Assembly: GCA_026826555.1 (NCBI GenBank)
Contig: JAKSZT010053928.1
Location: 2,334,191 to 2,398,190 of the forward strand
Direction of reading: 5' to 3'
Origin: Tolypeutes matacus
Taxonomy: Eukaryota; Chordata; Mammalia; Cingulata; Chlamyphoridae
Length of the DNA stretch: 64,000 nucleotides
Position 1 is the first letter of the stretch. Every line of letters starts with the position of its first letter. Below are positions 50,869-63,358 of the stretch, piece after piece. The translations under genes and the position numbers were made by a program. The notes below the pieces were generated by a model. It did not search any database. It had not been told where the DNA came from and saw nothing but the letters and a program-made list of their open reading frames with translations.

Positions 50869-50874
50869 TTTATA
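50869..50874 (-). promoter_or_regulatory. HOXD13: TATA box of HOXD13
   Basis: The minus strand reads TATAAA within TTTTTATAAACG, 192 bp upstream of the start codon, in an otherwise GC-rich island. The setting suits a focused core promoter. Confidence 0.65.
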
Positions 50875-50957
50875 AAAACGAAGTTCAGGTTGGGAGGGGG
50901 CCTGGGCCAGTCGGGGGGCCGCCTCCCGCCCCGAGGGCGCCCTCCGAGGGCTGCGCC

Positions 50958-50979
50958 ATTGGCTGTGCGGGGCCACGTG
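50958..50979. promoter_or_regulatory. HOXD13: CCAAT box plus E-box upstream of HOXD13
   Basis: ATTGG at 50958-50962 is followed after 11 bp by CACGTG at 50974-50979, about 85-105 bp upstream of the TATA box. This is nearly the same arrangement and orientation as upstream of HOXD9, where the gap is 10 bp. Confidence 0.55.
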
Positions 50980-51250
50980 GGGGTGGGGGCGCGGGGGAGC
51001 CTGGCTCTCGGCCCAGCTCGACTGGACCCACCCACCCCCGGCCCCCACTCCCCCCCAGCCCCTTGCGCGGCCCACCTCCCCTTCCCGCCCTCCCCTGGAC
51101 CCAGGCGTTTGCGCCGCAGCCCCCCCCACGAGCTGATTGCGCGACGGCCCATCCCAGGCCCTGTCTGCGACTGGGGCGGGCGCCGAGGCCTGCGCCTTGT
51201 CTCGGCCGCCGCCGCTTTTTGCCATCTCTCCTTGGCTCCCTGGCTGCACA

Positions 51251-54200
51251 ACTAAATGAAGGCGAAGGACAGAGACGGTCAAAATGTGAAAAGAGATTTT
51301 CTTTTTTAACCCTCTTGCTTAATCCCGCCAATTAATTGACCTATAGACCCCAAGACCGAGGGAGGTAGTTTTTCCCTACCTTGCGCACTGCTAAGGTGCA
51401 AAGGGATTTCACGCAAATGCTCTCAGGGGATCTCCCTATTCAGTCCAGTTGAGGCAGACCCTTCCTATAATCACACACCATCCGCTCCGAAAATGCCCAC
51501 GAAGCGCCTATGGGGCGGGCAGCAGAGACTTACAAGTAAGCCAAGCAGATGAAAGACCTGGAGCTCGGCGCTGGCTGCCTAACGCTCTGCATCAGCGAGA
51601 AAAGTCCAGGGATGCCTGGTCCGTGCTAGTCTCCTTCAAACTCGGGCCAGCCTAGAGTCACCTCGCGAGCTGGGCTCCACGGCTTTGACGCAGCCTCCCC
51701 CCGGCCGCAGAGAAACCCTGTGGAGGACACCGGGGAGAATGCCACTAGGACGTCGGAGGGACTGCCACTCCACCGCCCGCCGAGAAGCTTCTGCGCCTCA
51801 CCAGCAACCTACCGGCCTCTTGCATTTTGCAGCCACCGCCCACCCCCGCCTGTTACTCACACCAATTAATTGAAAACTTCACTTTCCCAGAGACCTTTGT
51901 TTCACTTTCTTTTCCAAACTGCCAACTGCAGAGAACTGAGAGGGGCAAATTAAGAGAGCGCCTTTTTCCAAGCAAAGCCGGGGCTTGTGAAAGGAGCAGC
52001 CTAGAGCAACAGGGGGGCTGGGTGAGCTCCGGGCAGACTGGTAGGGATAGGCCTAGCTCTGGGGCCCTGCATCCAGGGTACACTTCCCCACCCCTTTCCT
52101 GCCACCTCTTTCCATCTACCCACTGGTGTGGGTCCTGCAGTGAGTTTAGACTATGCCTAGGATCCACATTAGATCTGATGAGCCAAGGGTGCTGGGGTGG
52201 ACATAGGACCCCTCAGAGTGACCCCATTTGGTTCTCTGGCATCAACCCCCTAAGCCAGTCCATGTGCAAGAGAATAATTCCCCTGAACCTGTGATTGGTG
52301 AGGTTAGCTTGTCACCCAGCCCCACTATTTCTGGACCCAAAGTAGACCCTGTCTGAAGCAAGGAAAAGACAGGGAGGCCCTTCTGGGCCTGGCCTGCCAT
52401 TGCGAGGTGAGCTGCTGGTGTTGGGAGTGTTGACAAGGAAAACGCAGTAACCATAAAAGGCTCAACTAAAGAGGAAAGTTATGGGAGGGGTGCTGGAAAT
52501 GAAAAGCAAGAGAATTTGTTTAACCGTTTTTGAAGTCCTAGACACATTTCTGATCAAAATTGAGGTGAAAGCCTGAGCCTCTGCTGCAAATTGTAGGGAA
52601 CAAAAGTTTGCTGGTGCAAATGATTTTGGCTGCTTGGACCAAGGGGGAAGTTAACAAGGGAAACGGTATCAGTATTAAGGAAAGGCTAGCCAGGACCAGG
52701 TGACAGAGTTGCTGACTTTTTGGAAGGGTTTGATTGGGTCCTATTTACTTGGAAATTTCATTACCAAGCCAACCACAAGATGCCACCCTGAAATGCTTTT
52801 ATTTTTCTTTTGTCTCCCTTTCTTTTTTTCAGAGAGAGGAAACATGGAGATTTTTAAAAATATTTTTCTGTAACTCAAAAAACAAATTCTTCAAAATATT
52901 TCTAAGGTATAACTGAAGCCAACGAACTTTCAGTCTCCTTAAACTAATTGTCTCTGTGGTTTTATGTCCTTGGATGTCTGTTCCATTTTCTAGCTGAAAG
53001 ATGCCTTTTAATGACTGATTACATGCTTTAAAAAAAATCGAAGAAAGTGAAATGAAGATGGAGGGAAGAGCTTGTCAAGTTTTTCTGATTTTAGACAGCC
53101 CATCACTTTTGGCTTAATTTTCCATGCAGCATATTAAGTTGTGCACGACTGGGGATAGGGAAGAGTGTCTTGAATTAATGCTTTGTTGAAAGAGACTTCT
53201 CAAATGTGACCCTGACTTCAACTGCCCAGTGGGGTCCTTGCAGAACTTGGGATTTCTCTGCCCACCCCAGTGGGTATTCAGGGACGACAATAAAGTGCTT
53301 TGCCTCTTGCTATTCTGCCACTGAACCAGCTCCCAGCACAACCTCTGAGGCCCCAACCCTGTAGGAGCTTGCTCCTCTTAGGAAAAGAGGCTCTGATAAG
53401 GCCCTGTGTGGGCCCCTAAATCTGGTACCCCAGGGTGCTGCTGCTATTGGATCATAGGGCTGTGCCTGGAGTAGCAGGCAAAGTCCAGGCTGCTTTGTTT
53501 ATGAACACATAGTTTACAAGCCTTGAGTAAAAGTGGTGGGATGGGGAGGAATTTTGAGGCTGAAGCGTCCAAGCTGATTCAAGGTTCAAACTTAACAGGA
53601 ATCATTTTCATTAGCTGACCAGAGGTGCGGGCAGAGTCCTGTGTATGTGCGTGCGCATGCGTGGGTATATTATGCTGGGGCTTTAACAAACAGAGATAGG
53701 CTTTGTTAAAAAGCCTAAAAAGTTTCACAATCAGAAATGTCTCCAAACACTGCTGTGTGGTTTTGTGAAACCAGTTTTGCCACCTTTCCTGATTTTGGTG
53801 AGAAATCCAAGGTGGCCCTTTGTTAGCCAGAGCCCCACTAACCAGAGAGTGAGAGCAGTTCTGTCCTCTTTTCCTTTCACATGCACCCTTTTGGGAACTG
53901 ATGCTTGTTCTGGAAGCCATATCATCTCTCTTGCTCCTTGTAGACTATCTTTCAAATCATGTCCCTATCCTAAGTTGGGGAATGGGCAGATGCAGGATCT
54001 GACATATTTATTGGATTAGAGAATGTAAGCTGCCTTGCTTGCTAAGGCAGCAGTGAGCTCAATTAACCACAAAATCCATAGCCATTAGGGCCAGGATAAT
54101 CATTGTGCCCTATCAGAGTGGGGTCCGGGGGACTCCTTTGAAAATGTTTTTCCTGATGACTATCACCACAACAGGAAGTGCACACCCTCCTGATTAACTT

Positions 54201-56255
54201 GTAAGAAACCAAAGATTTGGTGCGGAAACAGTCTTAATACCAAAGTAAAATATTAAATTCAGTGGAACTGGCTGGACAGTGTTCTTATCCGACTTTGGAG
54301 CTAATTTTCCCTTTCCAGGCAACACCTGGTTGATTTTCACCCAGTCTGGAAATATCAAAGGAATAAAAAACAACAAACTTGGTGGTGAGAAAGGGGGACT
54401 CCAGCAAAATCCAGACAGTAGAATCCTGTATTATGGCACTTACTATGCCTGAGATGTATTCTGTATGGGTTTAATAAAACAATTAGGCTTTCTTAAATGA
54501 AAATCGTTTGCAACAAAAACAACAACAAACTCCAAACCAGTAATGTTATTTGATGAAACCAGTTTTGCCGCCTATAGGTTAGCAGTCCCTTGTTTTGGGT
54601 GGAGAGAACGCCCCCAGTCCTGGTGGGAATAAAACTCCGGTCGCCTTCCCTGCAAAATAACATGAATCTCGCTGTAAAGGGGCACTGGAGTGTGAGGGCC
54701 AGGGCAGGAGTACAGGGGCAAGTTGTTGCTTTCTTTGGAAAACAAAAGCTGCAAACATTTAAAAAAATGGAAACAAAATTGAAAACAAAATTGCCACAAG
54801 CAATTTGCTGCTACTTTGTCCTCCATCTTAAGGTGTAGGGTTGCCTTAGGAAAACGCTTCTCTTGGAATACCATTGTTAACTTTAAGTCCAGTGAGTGCT
54901 CACTCCGTTGGTCCTTTGAAACAAAAGGAAAAAAGGTACATCTGTATATCTATCTATCTTTCCATCCATCCATCCATCCATCCATCCATCCATCCATCCA
55001 TCCATCTTTCTATCTATATCTATCAAATATCTATAGCTATCTAATCTCCATTCTGCAGAGCACGCTGTCTAGGTGGGGAATCCACGTTGTGGTCACCGTG
55101 TAGGAAAATGCCTACAGGCAAAGTATGTGTGTGTCCGCAGGGGCGGGGTGGGGGTGGGGTAGGGGTGGGGGTTTTTGTGGAGAGAGGATGCAGAGGGGCG
55201 AGCGACCTGACTTGGCTTCCCGACCTGGCGGCCCGCAGTTCCCCATGCTTGGCGCTAGATGTCCCTGCAAGTTTTCCTGTCGCGTCCGAGAGCGCTGGAG
55301 ATCGATACAGGCGGCAGATCTGGTCATCTCCAGAGTTCAGGGAGAAAGCACTCAGCCGCCCACCCCTGGCGGTCACGGTGGGGCATGGGTTGGAGGTGTG
55401 TGTGTGGGGAGGAGATAGGCAGGCTGAGAGACCCAGAGGAGACAGTGAGTCGCGGCCTGCCGAGGGAATGGTAGCCTGAGTTGACCAGTGCGGAGCAAGG
55501 CCTGGAGTCACCAAGCCCGCGTCTTCCCTGATAAACCAAACCTGCAGCCATGGGGCCAGCGCTTAGTTTAAAGAAACCTGGACTCGGAGCTCATGCTCTA
55601 GCCGTCCTGCGGTCCCACCACTCCCCAACCTCAGCGTGCGTCCCGACGCGGGTGCGCGGGTTGGTGCCCAGCACCTGGATCCCCAGCGCGCAAAAGAGGT
55701 TCCAAGCCCAGGTGGCCGTGGGGCTCCGCTGCAGCCCGGGCTCTGCAGGCGCTTCTCCCCTGAGGCCGCCGGGACAGATTTTTATTACCTGCAGTCGTAG
55801 GTCAAGAATGTTTACCACTTCACCTTGGAGGACCCGCCGCTGCCCAAGAAACAAATATTTAACCTGGCGGCCTAACAACAACAAATTAGAACTCTTTCAT
55901 GTCGTTCCTTTCTAGCGAAAGGTGTTTTTCAGTCTATATGGAGAAAGTCCATGGGCCCCACTCTCCAGGGCATTTTAAAAATTCCTGCCAAACCAGTCCA
56001 TCCGTGGGTTGGATTGTTGTCTTGTTTTGTTGAGTGGGTCCTATAATTTGGGAGTGGGTAGGAATTTTTGGCAGGTCAGAGGCTGCGTCTAAAAGTCGGA
56101 GACATTTGGCAGCACCCTCCTTAGCCTAGAAAGTCTGGGAGAGGAAGATTTCAGTGTTTCATTTTATTCAAAGTGAGGAAATCAACAACAACAACAAAAT
56201 GCTCCCAAAGCTTTAAACTGCCTTATAACTTGAACATTAGCTAAGTTTAAATTAT
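51251..56255. other. HOXD13-EVX2 spacer, HOXD13 side
   Basis: No gene or transposon is recognised. It holds an (ATCC)n repeat at 54962-55005 and a CpG-rich patch at 55.1-55.5 kb. Conserved digit and genital control regions are known between these genes in mouse, but I cannot delimit them by eye. Confidence 0.45.
54948..55030. repeat. (ATCC)n microsatellite with (TATC) flanks
   Basis: About 11 perfect ATCC units are flanked by TATC-type units on both sides, suggesting one unit type arose from the other by point mutation. Confidence 0.95.
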
Positions 56256-56420
56256 GGGCATGTACTTGACCTCTCTGTACCGCCTGTCCCTATTCTCTGA
56301 AAAAGAGACAATACTTTATCATAGAGTTGCTAACAGTTTTGGAAGAGATCACATGTAAAAAGCTGTTGGACTTGCATAGTAAGCTCTTTAGACAAATTAG
56401 CTGATGTTACTTATTAGTAG
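56256..56420 (-). mobile_element. MIR element, reverse orientation
   Basis: The order 'cttgacctctctgta', 'catagagttgctaacag', 'acatgtaaaaagctgttgga', 'gcatagtaagctcttta' and an end like TTACTTATTAGTAG matches the reverse complement of MIR. It is the only interspersed repeat I recognised right of 2 kb. Confidence 0.75.
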
Positions 56421-57699
56421 TGTGGAATCTAATTTAAGGGACAATAAAAACTGCAACAGAATGTTCAGCGGGTGCCATGTAACACTATTGTCTGCCAAAT
56501 GCAATTTAGTGAAAATTATAGGTGTCTTTTACTGTGAGTAGTTTCCCGTACATGGTCTCGAATGCATTTTTCTTAATAAATGTGCTAGGGCACGTGAAAT
56601 TAACGCTATTTAAAAGGTGCAAAATAGTTTGCAAAACCATTAATGAATGAAGGTGTCGCTGCGAAATAGTGTTTTCCCTTCTCAACAGACTGGAGCTTTG
56701 GTCCGGTTTGGCGCAGCCTCCGGGACCGTGGGCGCCAGGTCCCAGAGGAAGGGAGGGAGGAAGTGGCGGACTCGTGGTTTGGGTGACGCGGAAAGGGGTC
56801 ACCCTCCGCACCCCAGCCCCCTGCGGCGGCTTCAGAGATTAAAAAGCTGCTCGCAGCCACCGAAACCGCGAGCAAAACAGACGGGGGCGCCAAACGACAG
56901 CAATAAAGGCATCCTCGGACTTCCGCCCAGGCGGTACCTCCACCTCCTCCTCCCCCGCCTTCGTCCCTCACCCCCTCGCCCCAGCTACGGGCTAAGGCCT
57001 TGGTCCTATACGGGTCCGAACCTAGACCAAGGTGCTACATTCAGGCCCGCGCTAGCCCGGGAGCAAGCCGGGACGGAGGAGAGGGGGTTGTCTCCTCCTC
57101 GCTCCCTGGAGCAGAGACCGCCCCCCTTGCCTCCAGGTGCGGCCTGCTACTGGCGGTGGATCTGGCAGGGCCTACTGCGGAGCCAGGAGGGAGGGGTGGG
57201 GACATCCGCAGGGTTGGGCTCAGACAGCACTAGTAGCCTGAAATGGGGTGCCAGGACGGAGCAGCTACTGGGAGCTCAGCGGCACCTGGGGGAGGGGCAC
57301 AGGTGGACGCCGGGTCAAGATCTCGCCCTGGTTTCCAGCGCCCATTCGTTCCGCCATCGCGTGCTTACGGATCTTTCATTTCTCACCTTGGAGGAGAATT
57401 TAGTTTATTACCTTAAAGTGGTGGAATTGATTTTCTAAGCAAAGCGTGCGTTGTCGAAACAAGTTGGCACCGAAGGGAACACTAGGAAAACTTTTGGCAT
57501 TGACTGTGTGTGCGTACATACGTATATAAATGTACTTCACACCTCCCCTCCCCTTAAATTCCTGACGCGCCCCCAACGGGTCCAAGGTTAAAAGTAAAGC
57601 GCCAACAGAGAGATGGGCAAACAGATCCCGGGTTTGTCCCTAACACACCCCGATGTGCTGGGTGTGGTCCTAAAGTAGGGAGGGAAGGGGCACTGGTTG

Positions 57700-58093
57700 G
57701 GGTCTGGGTTGGCTCCAGGGAGGGGGTGCAAGACCCGCGCCTCGCGCCGAGACTGCCAGGGTCTCTCAGCCGCTTCGAAACCTCGCGAGCCGACTTCGAT
57801 GTTCCGTCCCTGTCCTCTCCTGTCCCCGCCCGTGTCGACGAGTCTCTCCCCTTGGGCTGCTGGCGGGAGAACATCGGGGGTCCGGACAGGGTGGGGCGGA
57901 AGCGCGGGAGGAGAGGAGAGCTGCCCTGAGTGAAGATTGATCTTTGTTAAAATGGTTGCCACCGGCCTCATTATGACCATCAAAGTTATCGCCAAGAGGC
58001 TCAGCCGCCAAGCTCAGGCCACCAGGAGCAGCCCGAGGCTGGTCGACGACTCTCCCAGCCCCGACTCAGCGGCGGCAATACACCTAGTCACAG
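57700..58093 (+). other. Candidate first exon of an unknown transcript
   Basis: A CpG-rich start region at 57.7-57.93 kb leads into unusual-looking unique sequence that ends in a near-perfect donor, CACAG|GTAAGG (GT at 58094-58095). Transcription would run toward EVX2. No acceptor-like sequence precedes it, so it would be a first exon. A weak acceptor lies just before the EVX2 ATG (TTTTTTAG ending at 59577). Joining the two would put the open frame from 57952 into TGA at once, so any such exon would be an untranslated leader. The 5' limit is a guess. Confidence 0.35.
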
Positions 58094-58570
58094 GTAAGGG
58101 AGGGGAGGAAGGAAAGTAGAAGAGCAGGGTGGGTAGGGGAGAGCAGCGGGATGTTCCTGGGGGAGGAGGCTGAGTCTCCTTTTCCCCCTATTGACCTCGA
58201 AATGCGGCGACTTTGCCTCAAAGATTTCGATCTGGGAAAGGAGGGGGAAAGCTAGCGACGTACAATGTGGATTTGGGGTGGCCCATATGGCGCTGTAAAT
58301 CGCGACTGTGCTTAAAGTTAGCTGTCGAATTCTGCTATCAAATCATCCAGCCGAATTTCATTTCCCCCGGGGAAAATGCTAGGCGAGAAGCCTATCCATC
58401 AGTAGGATTATAAAAGTAAAAAAACCCGGGACTTCGAGTTCAGAACTCACTCTGTAAACGGTGTTAGAAAATCAGAGAGGATCTAACGATTTCCGTTTGG
58501 AGGTGCGGGCCTAATACACCTCCCCAGCCACTTAGCACAAAAGTGCTTTCAAAACTCCAGGAGATATTTC

Positions 58571-58715
58571 CTTTTCCTCTTTTTCTTCTCTTCTCTTTTT
58601 TTCTTCCCTTCCCTTCTCTTCCTTTCCCTTCCCTTCTCTTCTCTTCTCCCCTCCCTCCCACCCCTCCCGCCCCGTCTGTCTCGGTCTCTGTCTCTCTCTC
58701 CTTCCCCGCCCTGCT
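58571..58715. repeat. Pyrimidine-rich (TTCCC)n/(TCTC)n tract
   Basis: Imperfect CTTTTCC and CCCTTC units, nearly pure C/T on plus. Confidence 0.8.
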
Positions 58716-59306
58716 CTGCTGGGGTGGGAGGAGAGTAGCCAGGCTGAGGAGAAGTGGGGAGCGAGAGAACTCAGCGTCCTATTTGTTAAATAAAATATAT
58801 ATTTGGTTCTGAAATCTGAAAAGATAAGTAATCCAGACACCAGCGCAAGGTCTTTTCCTTACGCAACTCTTCCTGCATCCTCCCCCGCGTGCCCCCGCCC
58901 CCCCCCCGGCTGGAAATTGTTAAAAAAAAAACAAAACAAAACCCAACTCTTCCCGATGATCTACTCTGGAAAATCAAAGCATTATCTATTATTTAGCACG
59001 TATCTGTGTCCGAGGAAAAATGAGGAAGGCGCTGCATGATTAGGACCTAAGGGGCAACCCAGCAAACTGAGAGCGTAATGATGCCCCTAAATGAAGGGGG
59101 AAATGTGCCGCGGCGCGCTCTATTAATCAGACTGTCAATTTCACCCCCGAGGCCAAACCCCCGGGCTAGCAGAACCCGCTCCGTGCAGGCAAAGAACCGG
59201 AGCCTCGCTCCTCACTTCTTGTCTCTTCTCGCCTCCTACCTGGATCTATTTGTCTGCTCCGAAGCTGCCTTCATTACCCACTGACAGGAGCGTGTATTTA
59301 TTTGCT

Positions 59307-59312
59307 TATAAA
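59307..59312 (+). promoter_or_regulatory. EVX2: TATA-like element upstream of EVX2
   Basis: TATAAA within GCTTATAAACC lies 280 bp upstream of the EVX2 start codon, in an AT-rich stretch. It is a plausible core promoter with a 5' UTR of roughly 250 nt. Confidence 0.45.
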
Positions 59313-59586
59313 CCTGTTACAATAAATGATTATTCGAACGGCGTCATTCGTACCTTAATGACGAGCGGGCGCTACTTTTTGATGAATGACATCTCGGGCT
59401 CGGAAGGATGTATGGGTCATTTTGACCAGTCATTCCCTCGCTCTGGCATCCAACAATTTTCCGCCTCCCTCCAAAAGAGATAATATTTAGAGGCTCTCGC
59501 TGGGGCTGAATGAGAATTAGCCCTAGGCGCAGCCCATCATTAGGACGGGACAGCCGGGCCACTGTGACATTTTTTAGAAAGCTGAG

Positions 59587-62500
59587 ATGATGGAAAGAAT
59601 AAGAAAAGAGATGATTCTGATGGAGAGAGGGCTGCACAGCCCCACGGCCGGCAAGAGGTTCTCCAATTTGTCCGACTCGGCTGGCAATGTTGTGCTCGAG
59701 GCCCTGGAAAATTCGCAGCACCCGGCTCGCCTCAGCCCGCGCCTGCCGTCTGCCCCCCTGCACGGCGCTCTGGGAGACCTCCCTGCTAAGGGCAAATTCG
59801 AAATCGACACTTTGTTCAACCTGCAGCACCCGGGCAGCGAAAGCACCGTCTCCGCCGAAATCGCCTCCGCCGCCGAGGGCCGTAAGAAGCCAGGCCATTA
59901 TTCGGAGGCGGCCGCCGAGGCCGACATGAGTAGCGACGTGGAGGTGGGCTGCTCGGCGTTGCGTTCCCCCGGCGGCCTCGGCGCCGCGCCGCTCAAGGAA
60001 AACAATGGCAAAGGTAACCTCGCCTCCCGCTCCGCCCTCCAAGCCCCATCCTCCCTGCTCCTCTGCGGCCCCCGCCGGCCCTCCTCAGTGCCTTCGCCCC
60101 TCTCCGACCCTCCGCCAGCGAGCTGCACCGAGTTGGCTCTGGCGGGGGAAGGACGCATGCCGGGGGACTCCTGCCTTCCAGTTCCCGCCCTTGAGCTTCC
60201 CAGTGAGGCGCAGGCCTGGGGCGCCCAATCGGTCCGCTCGCCCGCCCGCCCCGGCCGGGAGAAAATGCATCCGCGAGCGGGTCTAAAAGCCGCAGCAAGC
60301 CCCCTCCACCCGGCCGGCGGCTGAGCCGCACTTGGGGAAGGATGCACTGGGCAGCTGCTCTGAACTCCGCTGCCCAATGCCTCTGAGCCCCCAGGGCCGG
60401 GTGGAGGGGGCTTTCTTCTGGGAAAGTCGGAGATGGGCTCACCGGGCGCCTCTGCTCGACCCGCTTGGGTCACTGGGAGAGAGGATGAAAAGTAGATTCC
60501 ACCCCCTAATGGCCCCAGTTTGAGCTGCTGCTGTTTTGAGAACTTAAAATAATTTTAACCAAACCCAAAAGACTGTCAAAGAAAGGTTAAAGGCTGTGCA
60601 GAGAGCTGCCCTGCCGTCTCCAGCCCATGGCAAACACAGAGCTTCCCAAACTGCACCTGGAGGTAGGCATTTTCCCTTGGCCAATTTTCCTCCAGAGTTA
60701 AAAATTTCTAATTATTAAAAAAAAAATCCTCCTTAATTCATTTCGTATTATTTGGTTATGAAGGGCTCCCCAAACTTTATTGATTCCATTAACGGCAGCA
60801 ATTTGTAAGCATGACAGACCCCATCAATTCCGGCAGCGCCTCGCCTTCCTGTCTCGGCTTTTCACACCCGCGCGCAGCCCCCAGCGTGGGGCTACGGGTC
60901 CTACAGCGACTCATGCGCTATCGGCGATTTGTTTGCCAGGGTACGCGGACAGCGGCTCGGCGACCGGCACCACGACGTCGGCGTCGGGCTCGGGCCTCGG
61001 CAGCCTGCATGGAGGCGGCGGCAGCGGCAGCGGCGGGGGCGCGACGCTGGGCGGCTCTGGCTCTGGCGCGGATCAGGTGCGGCGCTACCGCACGGCGTTC
61101 ACCCGCGAGCAGATTGCGCGCCTGGAGAAGGAATTCTACCGGGAGAACTACGTGTCGCGGCCCCGCCGATGCGAGCTGGCAGCCGCGCTCAACCTGCCCG
61201 AAACTACCATTAAGGTATCTATCCCGGTGCGCGCCTGTTCAGGCCTCCCGGTTGGCGTTTGCGCTGATTCCTGTTTCTTTCCCTTGTCTGGGTGGCTTGA
61301 TTTAGCTGAGGGCCTGGAAACCCGCGGGAAGTGGTCACGAAGGAGTTGGCTTTTGTATTTCTCGGCTGCTGAATCCGAGGGGTGCCTGGCCCTCTGACCA
61401 GGGAAGGCCCCGGAATGGCGGCGCGGAAGCCACAAACGCTTGCCTCTGCTCGGTTCTGTCCAGCTTCTGTCCAGGTGGCCATCGCCTATGCTCATGGCCC
61501 CACTCCCCCCCCCCGGCGGAAAAGCCGGCTGGTCTTTGTTTCTCTAGCTCGAACCAGAGGTGAAACTTTCCATTTGCTCTCGATCGTGGCGATTTATTTT
61601 CCACATAAAATCGTTTCAACATGGATAAAAGGGTACTGTACTTTTAGAAATCGATTATGTCGAGAAAATAGTTTCCTAAACATTTTTTCTCTTGGGCAAA
61701 GGGGAAAAAGGCAACGTCCTGGGGATCGGGTGGGGAAGACAACGAGATTGTCTTTATCTATATATCTTTCGGTGATTAATTTTTATTATAGGAACGGGAG
61801 AGGTAGCCGGGTCTTTGAGGGACTTGATGGACACTTCGCAGGGATTCAACACTCTAGAAAAAGAAAAGAGGAAGCTCCACGGGGTAGGGGAGGGGTGTGG
61901 AAGGCTCCCTTCGGTTTGAACGGGCTCTTTAGTTTTTTAACGGCTGATGTCTTCATGTGTTATGTGTTGAGAGGGGCAGGAAAGTCCCCTTCCCAGTTTA
62001 AGGGAACATTGCTCCCATCACTCACTGAAGGCAAATGATTGCATCAAAATCATCCCATATCAAAATCAGATTCGTTGCCCTAGGGGCAGGTATTTGAAGC
62101 TCGGAGGGCTCAAGACCTCCCGCAGTCACCCCTCAGAAAAGCTGCCGCGGTAGCTTTTCTTCCCAAACTGCCCAGAATCTCCGTGCAAATCCCAGGTTTG
62201 AGAGACCTGCCCGGTGGGTGGCTGGAAGGGGAGGAAAGGTCGATTGGGGACGAGAAAAGGCCACATCAAGTAAAGGGGCAGGAGTCCAAGGAGCCGCAGC
62301 AGCCGGTCACGGGGGGGAAGACTTCTCGCTGGGGGGAATGTCCATGGCAGTCCACGCTGTCGTCCACACTGCCCTAGCTGGGCGAGCGGAGAGCACGAGG
62401 GGCTGGGCCGGTCGGCGGGGAGTAGGCCAGGCCACCCGGAGGTCCGGCAGGGGCGGGAGGCCCAGGGCCGCGGCTGTGGCGCGCTCCTTAACCCGGGCCG

Positions 62501-63237
62501 CGGCGCGGCTCTCCCTGCAGGTGTGGTTCCAGAACCGGCGGATGAAGGACAAGCGGCAGCGCCTGGCCATGTCGTGGCCGCATCCGGCCGACCCCAGCTT
62601 CTACACCTACATGATGACGCACGCGGCCGCCACCGGAAGCCTGCCCTACCCCTTCCACTCGCACGTGCCGCTGCACTACTACCCGCACGTGGGAGTAACG
62701 GCTGCAGCCGCGGCGGCCGCGGCCTCTGGCGCCGCCGCCGCCGCCTCGTCGCCCTTCGCCACTTCCATTCGCCCGCTGGACACCTTCCGCGCTCTCTCGC
62801 ACCCCTACTCGCGGCCGGAGCTGCTGTGCAGCTTCCGCCACCCCGGCCTCTACCAGACGCCCGCGGCCGCTGCGGGGCTCAACAGCGCGGCCTCGGCCGC
62901 AGCGGCCGCAGCAGCCGCGGCGGCCGCGGCCTCCTCGGCGGCTGCAGCCGGGGCGCCCCCCAGCGGCGGCTCCGCGCCCTGTTCGTGCCTCAGTTGCCAC
63001 AGTAGCCAGTCGGCAGCGGCGGCTGCGGCGGCAGCCGCGGCGGCCCTGGGCTCCCGGGGTGGCGGTGGGGGCGGGGGTGGCGGTGGCGGCGCGGGAGCCG
63101 CTGGGGGCTCGGACTTCGGCTGCAGCGCCGCAGCGCCGCGCTCCGAGAGTGGCTTCCTGCCCTACTCGGCTGCTGTGCTTAGCAAGACCGCCGTGAGCCC
63201 GCCGGACCAGAGGGACGAGGCGCCCCTCACCAGATAA
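59587..63237 (+). CDS. EVX2: Even-skipped homeobox protein EVX2
   Basis: EVX2 is a homeodomain transcription factor of the even-skipped family, linked to HOXD and sharing its limb and genital enhancers; it also acts in spinal interneurons. The CDS is join(59587-60013, 60940-61214, 62521-63237), 472 residues against 476 in human. It starts [19 protein letters not shown]. Exon 1 ends NNGK-G|; exon 2 begins at a CCAG acceptor and reads [18 protein letters not shown]. The homeodomain is residues 189-248 ([20 protein letters not shown] to [14 protein letters not shown]) and is split by the second intron between K46 and V47, as in other EVX genes. Intron 1 (926 bp) is phase 1; intron 2 (1306 bp) is phase 0. 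Exon 3 has several alanine runs, a glycine run, and ends RDEAPLTR. The second of two adjacent ATGs could also serve as start. Confidence 0.98.
59650..61220. promoter_or_regulatory. EVX2: EVX2 5' CpG islands
   Basis: CpG-rich blocks cover exon 1 to early intron 1 (about 59.65-60.3 kb) and exon 2 (about 60.85-61.22 kb), with an AT-rich interruption between. Confidence 0.65.
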
Positions 63238-63248
63238 CTAAGTCTCTG

Positions 63249-63262
63249 CCGCCAGGGGGCTG
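63249..63262 (+). promoter_or_regulatory. CTCF-like motif 1 in the EVX2 3' UTR
   Basis: CCGCCAGGGGGCTG, 12 bp after the stop codon, matches the CTCF core with substitutions at positions 3 and 13. It points right. Confidence 0.55.
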
Positions 63263-63358
63263 CGCCCGCCGCTTCACGAGTACCCGGGAGTCCCCTGTGC
63301 GCCCCGTGCGCCCTCCGTGCGCCCCTGTGCCCTTTGCGCGCCGCCCGCTGCTACCGTG

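Larger units (their letters stand above)
56421..59306. other. HOXD13-EVX2 spacer, EVX2 side
   Basis: GC-rich patches lie at 56.7-57.3 kb and 57.7-58.1 kb, and a pyrimidine tract lies at 58.57-58.72 kb. No coding gene is recognised. See the separate entry for a spliced-looking exon near 58.0 kb. Confidence 0.45.

Noticed and set aside
53766..54574. A 20-bp near-repeat (TGAAACCAGTTTTGCC-R-CCT) at 53766 and 54554
   Set aside because: One pair of 16-bp exact matches is about what chance gives in a 64-kb window, and nothing else ties the two sites together.
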